Shown here piece after piece: positions 1-11,916 of a DNA stretch of 64,000 nucleotides. Under the pieces are notes generated by a model. That model had not been told where the DNA came from and searched no databases. It saw only the letters and a list, made by a program, of their open reading frames with translations. The stretch is from contig CM064653.1 of NCBI GenBank assembly GCA_032717465.1, positions 40,769,493-40,833,492 on the forward strand, read 5' to 3'. Made by a program: the position numbers and the translations under genes. Origin of the DNA: Coenobita brevimanus (Eukaryota; Arthropoda; Malacostraca; Decapoda; Coenobitidae). How positions within the stretch are numbered: the first letter of the stretch is position 1; every line of letters starts with the position of its first letter.

Positions 1-148
1 TGCAAGTGCAGCTCTGCTATAAATAACGGGATGTATATTAAATACAATAGTTTACAAAGTACAACCAGGAATGTAATTAAGAATTCACAGTAAAGACTAT
101 ACGCATTCTAGCATCAACATCTTTAAACACTCCTTTGTCCATAAGACT
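1..148 (-). other. AGAP: Start of AGAP 3' untranslated region
   Basis: Sequence downstream of the AGAP stop on the minus strand. It is AT-rich with no further open frame. I see no clear AATAAA polyadenylation signal on the minus strand here, so the UTR probably runs past the window edge. Confidence 0.6.
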
Positions 149-418
149 TCAGATAACACTGGCCTGAAGCTTGTCAAGATCTGGCTTACGACTGATTGAG
201 CCTTTTCTCCGGGGTAAAGTAGAAGGCTGTGAAGTGGAGTTGGTGGGAATTGGAAGGGTGGAGTGGGTGAGGGCAGGAGTGTGTGGGGTTAGGGCAGGTG
301 TAGTATCGATGCATCCATTCTGTTGTAGGAGCTCCACTACTTCTTTGTCTCCAGCAGACCGGGCATAAAACAGGCTGGAACGCCCCTCAGCATCACAAAT
401 CTTCACACTGGCATTGTA
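149..418 (-). CDS. AGAP: AGAP last coding exon: final ankyrin repeat and C-terminal tail
   Basis: 270 bp including the stop; the acceptor is TTTACCTAG. It starts YNASVKICDAEGRSSLFYAR and completes the last ankyrin repeat (AGDKEVVELLQQNGC). The tail is rich in Thr, Pro and Ser with a basic SxPRRKGSISRK patch that looks like a phosphorylation site cluster (inference). The last residues are ASVI, which fit a class I PDZ-binding end (Ser-x-hydrophobic); this is only a motif match. Confidence 0.94.
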   Translation of the reverse strand, partial: YNASVKICDAEGRSSLFYARSAGDKEVVELLQQNGCIDTTPALTPHTPALTHSTLPIPTNSTSQPSTLPRRKGSISRKPDLDKLQASVI

Positions 419-748
419 CTAGGTAAAAGAAATGGCTTGTTAGAAAATAAAAGCATAAGTAGTCTTTATGAGAGAACCTACTTAATATTCAGTATACTCA
501 CAATATCATCTTGAAAGTTATTCTGTTGAGAAGAGTGTGTTACTTCACTTCCTCCATTTATACTCCTCACAAAGCATTTTCACATTCCTCAAAAATCTCA
601 AATATCTCATCCCCCACCAATGTCCCTCTCCTACAATCAGCAGGGCAAGCGTCAGCGAGAGGAGAGATCGAAGGCATTAGTACTTATTCCAGTTGAATGA
701 CTCACAGCACTGCAAAAGAATGAACACAAACAAATCCTGTAAATTTAC
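419..748 (-). other. AGAP last intron
   Basis: 330 bp between donor GTAAAT and acceptor CCTAG. No repeat or gene seen. Confidence 0.9.
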
Positions 749-913
749 CCAAAGGAGAAGCTGGACACATGGTAAGGAGGGGAAACCTGCTGCCAGGTGC
801 AGAGGCGTGCGAAGGTCTCTGTGAGGTGCCAAGGGGTTGTTGACAGCATCTCCTGCATGAGGTAGCAGCACCGATAACCTCTTCACATCTCCACGACACA
901 CACACTCAACAAT
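749..913 (-). CDS. AGAP: AGAP exon: ankyrin repeats
   Basis: 165 bp, phase 0 at both ends; acceptor GTTCAG, donor GTAAAT. Encodes IVECVCRGDVKRLSVLL and RTPLHLAAGFPSLPCVQLLLW, with the TPLHLAA signature of an ankyrin repeat. AGAP proteins have two to three ankyrin repeats directly after the ArfGAP domain. The final W continues with YNASVKICDAEGR in the next exon, matching the family's LLxWYG pattern. Confidence 0.94.
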
Positions 914-978
914 CTGAACAGATATATAATGCTTTATGAGAAACATTACACTAACTTTACCCTTTCAATCTTATAGGT

Positions 979-989
979 CCCCCCCCCCC

Positions 990-1021
<32 letters not shown>
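979..1021. repeat. Homopolymer pair C10 then A31
   Basis: A run of ten C directly followed by a pure run of about 31 A inside an AGAP intron. It could be the tail of an old retro-insertion, but no body could be recognised beside it. Confidence 0.85.
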
Positions 1022-1024
<3 letters not shown>

Positions 1025-2060
1025 TTACTCTTGCTGAATACAGATGATTACATTTAGGTCACGACTGAGTGTTGAAACTACTGTGAAGGGTGAACATTCA
1101 TAACAAGAAATCTCCTTCAAAGTTAATAAAATCAGTTGGAGGTAGCAAGAATACACAAATAATGCATCACATACTGAACAAGATATAATTTTGGGAGGTA
1201 AAATTTAAATCCTGATTTCCTAATTTTAAACATATAGGTAGTTATGCCTTACTTCTCCAAACCTCAAATAACAAATCACATGGGAATGAAAATTATATTA
1301 TCACTATATACATTCCACAGTACTTTTAACAAAAGACTAAGATGTTTATCATAATGCACAGTGGTGTAAATTATGATAAACTCAAGAAATGGTCAGAAGT
1401 GCAATACTTATACATTACATGAAAAAGCCTCTCACTAAGTAGCTAAATACAACTGACACTTTACGGTACAATATAATAATCCTGTTACATCACTACTTCG
1501 CCTGTCTACAGTCTGTATGGTCTTTAATGCTCTGAATACTAATTTCAATTTCACACAAAGTTATTCCACGTATTTACCACGATTACCTGATTACCATCAA
1601 TTAAACAGTGCGGTACGGTTAACCCCAAAGTGCTATGTTCAACGATCATTTGTTTTCGAACTTGGTACGTGAAGTCCTATGTCTGATGATCATAGTAAGG
1701 TTACAAACAACTGGAGAGCTGTATCCCCATCTCTTTTATGACATAAATGGTACCTAACCAATGGAAACTATGAGATCGGGTGGTGGAAGGCATGATCTGG
1801 CTCCTCCCCGGGGTGTGGGAAGGGACCCCCCCCCCTGCCATCTCTCGACCTCCCTCTGACCCATAGGATCCTGCCCTCTGTGTACCCTCCCACCCAAACT
1901 ACCCCCTATACTCCCTGTAGACTGTACTGGCTGTGTGGGGCAGGCATATTCCCTTCCTTCCCATCCTCCTGACGGCCCCCCACACTCCCTCCATCTCCCA
2001 GTTCCCACTTATGATATTCCATTCTCGTTCATAGCATGGGGTGACCTCTTTTTATCACAG
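1022..2060. other. Intron sequence without recognised content
   Basis: AT-rich unique-looking sequence to about 1740, then a C/T-rich stretch (1800-2000) with a run of ten C. No gene, RNA or repeat recognised. Confidence 0.5.
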
Positions 2061-2127
2061 TTGACAGTCGATAGTGCGGTAACCATTAGACATATGAGAG
2101 TGAAGTATACATTTTCTGATGTGTAGA
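2061..2127. repeat. Flanking repeat unit, left copy
   Basis: About 67 bp (TTGACAGTCGATAGTGCGG ... CATTTTCTGATGTGTAG) that returns in diverged form at 2848-2915. A LINE fragment lies between them. The two are best read as neighbouring copies of a tandem unit, the first interrupted by the LINE. Confidence 0.7.
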
Positions 2128-2745
2128 ATCATCATCATCATCATCATCATCATCTTGACCTCCTTTCCCACCCTAGGGAAGGGAAAGTAGCAACATCCAG
2201 ACAGCCCATGTCTGCCTAATCCAATGGGCCACACTTCCATTCACTCATCATTCAAGCCCCTGGAATCCTGGCTCTATCTGATATGTCCAAAACTTTCACC
2301 ACATTCTGTAGCTTCACATAAATGTATCCGACAGAGTCAATCCAACGCTGTCACATTAAAAAGGAGTGCCAAATCCCTGATCATACACTTCTCACGATAT
2401 TCATCCAGCCAGCTCGATCTCTTGTTCGTTCCCTAGCCTCACCGACTTCCATACCTCTCTTCCTCATACACTCATCCACCATATCCCTCCACCTTCTCCT
2501 TGGCCTACCTCTCCTCCTCCCTCCTTCATATGCACTCTGATATACCTTTTTCACCACTCTACTGTTATCCATTCTCTCCACATGACCATACATTCTCAGT
2601 ATGCTCTCTTTGATTCTGGTGTCCACAGACTTCCTCACTCTGCATCTTTCACGAATCTCATTATTGTATTTCGTATCCTATCCACTTTCTCTACTCCTTA
2701 AACATTCCTCAGCAATCCCATCTCCACTGCTCTCACTCTTGAAAA
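2128..2745 (-). mobile_element. RTE-like LINE, family A, 5'-truncated 3' fragment
   Basis: The 3' end on the minus strand is a (GAT)9 tail (plus strand ATC repeat, 2128-2154), as in RTE-clade LINEs. Upstream is the end of the reverse-transcriptase ORF: RKSVDTRIKESILRMYGHVERMD, GRPRRRWRDMVDECM. Only about 620 bp of the element remain. The same 3' end recurs at 12527 and 16533. Confidence 0.88.
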
Positions 2746-2847
2746 ATCAAGCTCTTCAGATCCATATGACCAAAATTTACTTTGGTGCATTTTTTCTCTC
2801 TCTCTCTACTCTATATGCGAGGGGTAAGTTTTTATTTTTGACGTTCT

Positions 2848-2961
2848 TTGACGGTTGATAGTACAGTAACCATGAGACAAATGAGAGTGAAATATACATT
2901 TTCTGGAGTGTAAAATAAAGCTTTTGAAATCTATAAAACCAAAATTTACCTTGGTGAAAAT
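2848..2961. repeat. Flanking repeat unit, right copy
   Basis: Diverged copy of 2061-2127, continuing into a segment (CCAAAATTTACCTTGGTG) that also occurs at 2770-2787, just past the LINE 5' end. So the right copy preserves the uninterrupted order of a unit that the LINE splits on the left. Confidence 0.65.
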
Positions 2962-3139
2962 TAAAAACTCGGACCCTTCTTGTGGTTCCAGGGGTAGGCA
3001 GGGTCGATGATTTGTGGTAAAGGTTAATTACTGTATGTTAATTGCTAGCATAAGAAAATGAATGCATTCTGTGAAACTACCATGTTCAGCAGACATGACA
3101 TACTATTCACTATGATGCCATTTTTCTACATTATCTTGC

Positions 3140-3255
3140 CACCACTAGACAATTTTATTCAACTTCAAAGACCTCTGGCAGTGAAAGGGTTAATGAAGGT
3201 ATATATAACTCCTCCATGTCAACAAGTCTCTTCAAAGCTGTTGATGGCAATAGCA
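3140..3255 (+). repeat. Palindromic dispersed repeat, partial copy
   Basis: Begins CTAGACAATTTTATTCAACTT and contains CAGTGAAAGGGTTAATGAAGG, the core of a family also found at 11158, 24732, 25503 and 56788. The right arm is poor here. See 24732-24926 for the best copy. Confidence 0.6.
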
Positions 3256-3627
3256 ATATATAAAACATGCCCCTGGAATGAAGTGGTTACGGTCCGGGTT
3301 AAATTCTAGAAAGAATATTATGTCACATGGAGGATTGAAAAATTATTTGCAGAGTGCATGACATTGTGATAGAATGTATTTGTTAGTTAAATATTACATT
3401 CAAAAAGCACTTCAAACTCAGTTATGCTAAGATCAATGTCGGTGTGAGCTGTATCAACCCTGATCCTTCACTACACATCCTGATTATTTAATAATGAACA
3501 ACAGCTTTTGTAGAAAGGATTCCTAAACTGATTAAAAGTTTTATAATGAAAAAAGTTAAGGAAAAGCTTGTTAGATGTTGGATTACTGTATCTAGGCTTA
3601 CAGTTCCCTCCAAACTGTAATTTCCTC
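3256..3627. other. Intron sequence without recognised content
   Basis: AT-rich intron sequence; nothing recognised. Confidence 0.5.
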
Positions 3628-4142
3628 TATCCATACATCCATCATCCAATCCTACATTGCCCCATGAGGAGCGTAGGAGCCCAGGGCTAGGCAGTTGGTC
3701 CCGACATTTAAGATGAGAGTGACCAGCCTCACTCATCCCTGAGTGGTATTACATGAGCAATCAACCCCAACCATCCCTTGGATATAAACCTTCACCGGCT
3801 CAATCCAATTGGAGAGCAATAATCACCCACTAAAACCACCAGGCACCAAAATCTGGTTATATGGTTACCACCCAGTGTAGTAAATGCTTTCCTGACGTAC
3901 AGGAAACCATTTGGCTTGTCACTCAGTGTAGAGTCACCCACAGGCTGAAGGAAGAGGAAAGAATGAAGGAAAGAAAGACAGAAGAGGGAGTGTAAAGTCA
4001 CCCGTAGGCAGAAGGACAAGGAAAGAATGAAGGAAAGAAAGACAGAAGAGAATGGAAGGAAAGAAGGATGGAGAGGGAAGGGCAGACATCCGAAAGCAGC
4101 ACTACATCGAGTGAGTGGATGGTGAGCGCCCCCACCTACTTA
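3628..4142 (-). repeat. Dispersed ~0.5 kb repeat, copy 1 (inverted)
   Basis: Read on the minus strand, it starts GGTGGGGGCGCTCACCATCC, has a C/T-rich microsatellite core, then the constant GACTCTACACTGAGTGACAAG block (written here in part), and ends at a GATGGATG-like tail. Two direct copies follow at 4182 and 4758. Unit length, a constant 3' half and a simple-repeat tail suggest a non-autonomous retroelement, but no tRNA-like promoter is visible. Confidence 0.8.
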
Positions 4143-4181
4143 ACCTAAAACATGTTGACATCATGTTCCATATTGTCCTGG

Positions 4182-4627
4182 TGGTAGGTGAGGGCACTCA
4201 CCATCCACTCACTTGATGTGCTGCTGCTCTTGGGTGCCTGCCCTTTCCTCTCTTCCTTCTTCCTTTCTCTTCTGTCTTTTCTTCCTTCATTCTTTCTTCT
4301 TCCTTATGTCTACAGGTGACTCTACACTGAGCGACAAGCCAAATGGTTTCTTGTACACCAGGAAACCATTACTATGCTGGGTGGTAACCATATATTCAAA
4401 TTATGGTGCCTGGTGGTTTAGTAGGTAATTAAGGAGTTCCAATCAGATTGAGCCTGTGCAGGTTTATATCCAAGGGGTGGTTGGGGTTTACTGCTCACGT
4501 AATGTCACTCAGGGATGAGTGAGGCTGGTCACTCTCATCTTAACTGTCAGGACTAACTTGCATAGCCCTGGGCTTCTATACTCATCATGGGGCAACACAG
4601 GATTAGATGATGAATGAATGATGAATG
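4182..4627 (+). repeat. Dispersed ~0.5 kb repeat, copy 2
   Basis: Same unit as copy 1 in the opposite orientation, so copies 1 and 2 form a large imperfect inverted repeat with about 40 bp between them. Ends in a GATGAATGAATGATGAATG tail. Confidence 0.82.
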
Positions 4628-4757
4628 TTCCATACTGTATATGGACTTGAAGGTGTCTTTCAAACTTTCTCATTCTAAACTAACACTATGATATTCAAGT
4701 TAATGGACTATGCTTATTCTGGGCTTGTTTAATTTGACTACCTGCTTAATTTGGGTA

Positions 4758-5213
4758 GTTTTAGTGGTTGGTGGGGGCGCTCACCATCCACTCACTCGAT
4801 GTAGTGCTGCTCTTGAGTGCCTGCCCTTTCCTCTCTTCTTTCCTTCCTTCCTCTTCTGTTTTTCCTTCCTTCATTCCTTCCTCTTCCTTCTGTCTATGGG
4901 TGACTCTACACTGAGTGACAAGCCAAATGGTTTCCTGTACACCAGGAAACTATTTACTATGCTGGTCGGTAACCATATAACCAAATTTTGGTGCCTGGTG
5001 GTTTAGCGGGCAATTAAGGAGCTCCAATCGGACTGAGCCAATGCATGTGTATATCCAGGGGGTGGCTGGGGTTTACTGCCCACATATTGCCACTCAGGGA
5101 TGAGTGAGGCTGGCCACCCTCATCTTAAATGTTAGAACCAACTTGCCTAACCCTAGGCTCCTACGCACCCCATGGGGCAACACTAGATTAGATGAGGAAT
5201 GAATGAATGAAAG
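4758..5213 (+). repeat. Dispersed ~0.5 kb repeat, copy 3
   Basis: Same unit and orientation as copy 2, ending in (GAAT)n. Its end is 53 bp from the donor of the AGAP exon at 5266. Confidence 0.82.
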
Positions 5214-5265
5214 TTTAGTTTCACCCTTCCATGCTCACTGAAGCAGCAGTAACCCCTAAACTGAC

Positions 5266-5458
5266 CTGTTCATGTACTGAAATGCCTGAGGGAGGGGTTG
5301 CCAGAAATTCCTTTGCCTCGTACTTCCTTCTAATCCAACTCTCCTTGTCCTCTCTGCTTGCACGAGGACCAGGTTTAGTCTGGCCGTGCAGGTTGGCTTC
5401 CCAGATGCTGTTACCCACCTCATTTCCCAAAGACATCATGACTGAGACTGGTCCTGGC
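5266..5458 (-). CDS. AGAP: AGAP exon: rest of ArfGAP domain
   Basis: 193 bp; the acceptor is a T-rich tract ending TTTTCAG, the donor is GTCAGT. One entering base completes the Pro of DDWP. It codes for VMMSLGNEVGNSIWEANL, then the ASREDKESWIRRKYEAKEFL helix that ends every ArfGAP fold, and a short linker. The copy of a dispersed repeat at 4758-5213 ends only about 50 bp past the donor. Confidence 0.95.
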
Positions 5459-5579
5459 CTGAAAAAAATAATGACAGAGTTGAAGGACAAACAGTAAGTC
5501 AATCCCATATTCCCCCTTGGGGCTGTAGAGGCTTGAGGCTACACTACTACAGCCCAATACATTAATCCGTGGACTGTGA

Positions 5580-5672
5580 GCCACAGCTCAGGCTGGGAAG
5601 TGTACCGTTGCAAGCCACACCTCAGGCTGGGAAGCGTACTGTTGCAAGCCACAGCTCAGGCTGTGCTGGCCA
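5580..5672. repeat. 34-bp minisatellite, 2.7 copies
   Basis: GCCACAGCTCAGGCTGGGAA occurs at 5580, 5614 and 5648, exactly 34 bp apart with few changes. Confidence 0.9.
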
Positions 5673-5705
5673 TGCATCACCACTAACTACTCCACCCCTT
5701 AACAA

Positions 5706-5975
5706 ACTTATGCATGGCACTATGCAAAGATGAAGAGAGATTTTTTCCTTTTCACCAGGCGATGCCCTGGATGTTTATCTTTAAGTTTATAACAGACAAA
5801 AAAAAATTTTCTTCTCGTTCTTCACTACTTCCCTACATAAACTTACACATGGCCCTACACAAAGACGGAGAGAGAGAGAGATTATTTTCTTTTTCACCAG
5901 ATGATGCCCTGGATGTTTATCTTCAAGTTTATAATAAACAAAAACTTAAAAAAAAAAAAAAAAAATCTTAAATTT
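5706..5975. repeat. 135-bp tandem duplication
   Basis: AAACTTATGCATGGCMCTA ... GATGCCCTGGATGTTTATCTT is repeated 135 bp later with moderate divergence. The second copy ends in a 20-A run. Confidence 0.85.
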
Positions 5976-6339
5976 TTGCACACCAAGGGGTAGGATAGAA
6001 AATGGTAATTGCGCAATCCACGGATTGAAAAGTAAATGACCAGACTATGTACTTCCCCTGATGACATTATGTGATTGAAAAAAAATCTAGACACCTCTTG
6101 GGGATCTTATCTAGAATATGCATGGCTCTCACTCAAAAAGGGACATTCAAAACACTAACCCATTAGGTAATAATGGTAAATACCTGTACTTCATAGAACT
6201 ATGAGTATTAATGTAACTACAGTGGTACAGTACTGTAATTCTGGTACTTCAGATTCCACATACAGCAGAATTCAGTTATCTAGACATATGATTATCTAAT
6301 ATCAGCACATCCATAACTTTCAGGCACTGATTTTTTGTT
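5976..6339. other. Intron sequence without recognised content
   Basis: AT-rich; nothing recognised. Confidence 0.5.
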
Positions 6340-8840
6340 TGTTTTTATGCGAGGAAGAAGGACTAATGGCTACGAGCCCGCAAAACAGTTCCTTCTAAGA
6401 AAAAAACAAAAAAAACAAAAGAGAGCCAAATTCAAGATCTGTTCATTTCAAGATGCTTGGACACACTGCGTTTGAAAGACTGGAGATCATAGGAAGTAGG
6501 AAAAACAGACAGAGGGAGGCAGTTCCAGAGTTGACCTGTTGCATAAATGAAGGATTGGGAGTAACGGTTAACTCTTGCATAAGAGAGTTGAACAGAAAAA
6601 GCATGAGAGTTTATTGCTAGATGGGTGCTACACACCCGTCGTAAAGGTGGAGGGATGCAAGCAGACAGTTCAGAGGAGCAATGACCATGGAAATAGCAAT
6701 AGAAAAGAGATAAAGAGGCAACAGTGCGGTGAAGAGACAGAGGTTGAAGGGAGCCAGTAAGAGGAGCAGAGTTGAAGAGACGAAATGCCTTTGACTCCAC
6801 CCTATTAAGAAGAGCTGTCTGTGGGGAGCCTCCCCACACATGAGAGTTGTACTCCATACAGGGGTAAATAAATCCCGTGTATAAAGTCAACAACTGTGCA
6901 GGAGTAAAAAAGGTACAGAGTCAGCTTAGCACACCTATTCTCTTGGAAGCAGATTTTACCAGAGATGTAAAATGATCTTTCCAAGATAAATCCCGAGTGA
7001 ATGAAATCCCAAGCATGTTCAAGGATGATGCTGGATTGAGCTGGATATTATTAAATTTTAATGGGTACTCCTGTGGAAAATTCTGTCGGGTTGATAGGTG
7101 TAAAAACTGAGTCTCTGATGCATTAAAAACAACATGATTATTTTTACCCCAGCTAGAGATACGAGCCAGGTCAGACATTAGGAGTGTCATAGCCTCATCC
7201 CTTGACTGTTGAAGTAACTGCTGGGATGGACATTGCGGGAACCGAATGGAATGGTGAAGGGTGGAATCATCAGCATATGAGTGGATAGGGTTAGATGTAC
7301 AGCTTAGAAAAGTAATTGATGAATAAAAGGAAGAGAGTTGGTAATAGGACAGAGTCCTTAGGAACACCACTGTTAACAGATCTAGGAGAAGAATGATGGC
7401 CGTCAACAACAGCAGCTACAGAACGACCAGAAAGGAAGCTGTTGATGAAGGCACAGATGGAAGGATAGAAACCGTAAGAGGGCAGTTTGGAAATTAAAGA
7501 TTTGTGCCAGACTCGATCGAAAGCCTTTGAGATGCCAAGTGCAATGGCAAAGCTTTCACCACAGTCCCGAAAGGAGGATGACCAAGAGCCTGAGAGGTAG
7601 GTGAGAAGATTGCCAGTTGAGCGTCCCTGACGGAATCCATACTGACGATCAGAAAGAAGGTTGTGATAGGAAAGATGCTTTAAAACTTTTCTGTTAAGAA
7701 TAGACACAAAAACTTTTGAGACACAGGATGTTGAAGCAAATGGATGATAGTTAGAGGGTTGGGAATGGTCACCCTTCTTTGGGATAGGCTGAATGACAGC
7801 AAACTTCCAGCAAGAAGGAAAGGTACAAGCTGAAAGACGAAGGCGAAAGAATTTACCTAGGCAGGGTGTAAGCACAGAAGCATAGTTCTTGAGGACAACA
7901 GGAGGGACTCCATCAGGCCCATATGCCTTCCTCATGGAAGTCAGAGGAGGGAAGTGATGGAGGAACAGTACCGGAATCGTTTAAGGTGGAATTGGAGGAG
8001 CAAGTCAGAGCAAAGAGATCTGCTTTATCAGTAGAAGAAACAGCTACAGAGCCATCAGAGTAGAAAAGAGGAGGGAAGGATGATGAGGTAAAGTTGTCAG
8101 AATGGTTTTTGGCAAGGTGCCAGAAGGAGCTGGAAGAATTTGAGCTGGAGAGTTGAAAGCATTTAGTGCAGATGAAATTATTTTTGGCAGAGCGAAGAGC
8201 AGACTTAGCACGATTCCTGGCAGAAACATAAAAAAGATGTGATTCTGGGGTGGGTTGGCGCTGGTACCTTTTATAGGCACTCTCCTTGTTGTGGACAGCA
8301 TTAGAACAAGTGTGATTAAACCAAGGCTTTCTTGCATTAGTCAAAGGATATGAGATAGGAATGTATGCTTCCATGCCTGAGTGAATAACCTCTGTAACAC
8401 GCAAGGCACACTGAGATGGCTCCCGAACATGGAAGCAATAATCATTCCAGGGAAAATCAAAGAAGTACTGCCTGAGGGCCTCCCAATCTGCAGCTCCAAA
8501 GTGCCACAGTCGCCGTTTTTTTGGAGGGTCCACAGGCTGTACCGGAGCGATAGGACAGGTTAAGGTAATAAAGCTGTGATCGGAGAAGCCCAACGAAGAG
8601 GAAAGATTAACAGTGTAAGCAGAAGGATTAGTTGTTAGGAAGAGAACAAGTATGTTGGAGCTCTCTCCTAGGCGGTCAGGGATATACAGTAGGTAGGGTG
8701 CTGTACAAGCTGCTCTAGGTCATTAAGGATAGAAAAGATGTAGGCTTGTTCACCAGGTGGATCAGTGAAAGGAGAGGAGAGCCAAAGGTGGTGGTGAACA
8801 CTGAAAGCTCCTAGAATGGAGATTTCAGAGAAATGCTGTA
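6340..8840 (-). mobile_element. Jockey-like LINE, 5'-truncated and inactive
   Basis: Read on the minus strand: the C-terminal part of the endonuclease (SILGAFSVHHHLWLSSPFTD ... LGFSDHSFITL, about 8835-8560), a linker (8560-7920), reverse transcriptase (GPDGVPPVVLKN, NYHPFASTS, ISKAFDRVWH, SYADDSTLHH) and the C-terminal region with SYARVNRYSQSFIYATGQLWN. The frame shifts near 7925 and near 7330. The catalytic Asp of RT motif A is Gly (IALGISKAFD, codon at 7534-7536), and motif B reads GVPKDSVL instead of GVPQGSVL. The family has endonuclease plus RT and jumps by target-primed reverse transcription; this copy cannot. The family is Jockey-superfamily-like by eye; the exact clade needs a tree. 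Confidence 0.88.
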
Positions 8841-8902
8841 CTGTACAGTATATTCATTCTATACAGGTTTACCCAAACACTATTCACATCACTGTATGCA
8901 GT

Positions 8903-9466
8903 ACAGGTATACCCCAGTTTAACAATGCAACTGGTTAAGTAAAAACTCACTGTTAGGCAGGGTATTGTATCTCAGGGTAGATTTAACATGTAAAGTATAG
9001 GGATGCATTTTTAAGCCTTGGGTTTCCCCCTCAACCAAGTCCCTAAACCCACCTAAATGAGTCCAAAAACAAGTTTAAAGCCAATCTAAATGGCCTAACA
9101 GCTGTAAAAGAAGCTAACTTAAGTCTAACATCTGTATATAACTCACTAAAACCAACAAATAATATCCCAAAATCATCAACAATAAGTCTAGAAAAAAACA
9201 AGCTTAGTAAACTGTACCCCAAAATGACAATGTTCACCCCACCTGTGGCTAAAACACATCAATCTACATCTAAAAACAGTTTATAAATCAACCTAAACAC
9301 ACAAATTTAGTCTATCATCGAAATCGTAAAAAAAAAAAAAAAAAAAAAAAATCAAAACCCATCATTAAACTGGGGTTGGGCCATCATTAGGCGGGGTGGT
9401 ACTTCTACCCCCATTGTTAAGCCGGGATATTGCATCTAGAGGTATTGTATATTGAGGTATACCTGT
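8903..9466. mobile_element. Tigger/pogo-like MITE, about 565 bp
   Basis: Ends are inverted repeats, CAGGTATACCCCAGTTTAAC at the left and its match CAGGTATACCTCAATATAC read inward from the right, each bounded by TA as for a Tc1/mariner-superfamily target site. Inner parts also pair (AACAATGCAACTGGTTAAG against CTTAACAATGGGGG). The CAGGTATACCYC end closely resembles Tigger/pogo termini (CAGGCATACCTC, from memory). There is no transposase frame; an A26 run lies at about 9327-9352. Confidence 0.8.
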
Positions 9467-10716
<1,250 letters not shown>

Positions 10717-10962
10717 TGGGTGCATCACAATCAACACATTTCATATTTCCAGGGACTTGGTTCTTGATGGTGGCTATAGTTTGTGGGTCTATGGGGTGAG
10801 TCTGCCGCGTTCTGCTCTTGTTTGACTCATTGCCCTGGAGCGAACTGAGAATCTGCTGCTCAATAACAGTCACCCATTCATCTCGCTCCTCCTGGCTGCC
10901 AGCCTCAAAGTGCCACTGTTTGTTGTCCAGGGAAACAAGACTAAATTCATACCCATCTGAGT
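10717..10962 (-). CDS. AGAP: AGAP exon: end of PH domain and first zinc-finger cysteines
   Basis: 246 bp; acceptor TTCCAG, donor GTAAGT; enters with two bases and leaves with one. It carries the last PH strands and helix (EFSLVSLDNKQWHFEA, EERDEWVTVIEQQIL) with the invariant Trp of PH domains, then the start of the ArfGAP domain: IKNQVPGNMKCVDCDAP, giving the first two zinc ligands (CVDC). The frame continues with Asn (A+AT) into the next exon. Confidence 0.96.
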
Positions 10963-11331
10963 CTGGAATCAATGGGATTGAAAATTAGTTTTGCTAACAA
11001 TTGCTGTATTGTTTAATGGGTAACATGCAATAATAAGAAAAATGTTTGGTTATGAATTTGACAACTAATCACACAGCTGTCACTTAGGCAGGGGTTTGTG
11101 GAGCCTTTCCCCCTTCACTACAATGATACATTTATTTATTTCATTACAGTCACCTCCAGATGATTTTACTCAACTTTGGGAAGACATCTGGAACTGATGG
11201 GGTTAATTAAGGCTATATCTAACCCTTCTAGTTTGAAAAATGTATTTTAAGCTGAACAAAACCATCTAGTTGCTGCAAAAATGTAATGTCATCAGGCTGA
11301 AGAGGAAAAGACACAAGTATCTAACCCTTAC
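10963..11331 (-). other. AGAP intron with palindromic repeat copy
   Basis: 369 bp intron. A copy of the palindromic dispersed repeat takes up most of it: CCAGATGATTTTACTCAACTT at 11157 and GCTGAACAAAACCATCTAG near 11252-11270, with GGGGTTAATTAAGGCTATATC between. Confidence 0.75.
11157..11300 (+). repeat. Palindromic dispersed repeat copy
   Basis: Both arms and the GGTTAATTAAGGCTATATCTAA core are present; about 75% like the copy at 24732 by eye. Confidence 0.7.
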
Positions 11332-11482
11332 CTTCACATTCTGCATTCTTATTCCCACTGCTCTTCATCCGCCTGTGTCGTTTTTTCACATTGGGGGTTT
11401 CAATCTTGGAGGACAGGCTGGCTGAGTCTAGGCCATTAACTCCAGCTGGGTCATGGAGGGTCTCATAGGACATCAAAGTGAC
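11332..11482 (-). CDS. AGAP: AGAP exon: basic part of the PH insertion loop
   Basis: 151 bp; acceptor TTGCAG, donor GTAAGG; starts in phase 0 and ends after one base (G). The product contains KKRHRRMKSSGNK, the basic block that in AGAPs lies just before the second half of the PH domain and could act as a nuclear-localisation or lipid-binding patch (inference). No base is out of frame when joined to the exons on either side: ...AECE-D-SDGYEF. Confidence 0.93.
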
Positions 11483-11916
11483 CTGCAAATATGGAAACAA
11501 ACATTACACATTGTCAATTTTAATTAGGTCTAAACTTGGTATCCATTCAACATGAGATTAACACCAGAATATAGAATTAATCATCAACAACTGCTAAGAA
11601 ATGAATTTTGAGGTTACTATCTTGGTTTTTTGCCCATGAGCTATTGGAATTAAGCTGCATTATTACAATTATCCCTGTCAAGTTAAGGTGGCCAAGTATA
11701 TAAATTTTAACTCATACGCTATGTGGTTTCTCCAGATCTGGGAGAAGAGGAGGAGGGGGGAAGAAAAGAAAAAAAGTATATACTGATGAGGTTACTGGGA
11801 GAGAGCTTCTAGCTCCTTCACTACGACAGAGATCTCCTAAACTGAATAAAACTGCCTGAAAGTTAACCAAAAGCATATAGTCATAAAAAAATTGCATCAT
11901 TCAGATGAGATTAAAT

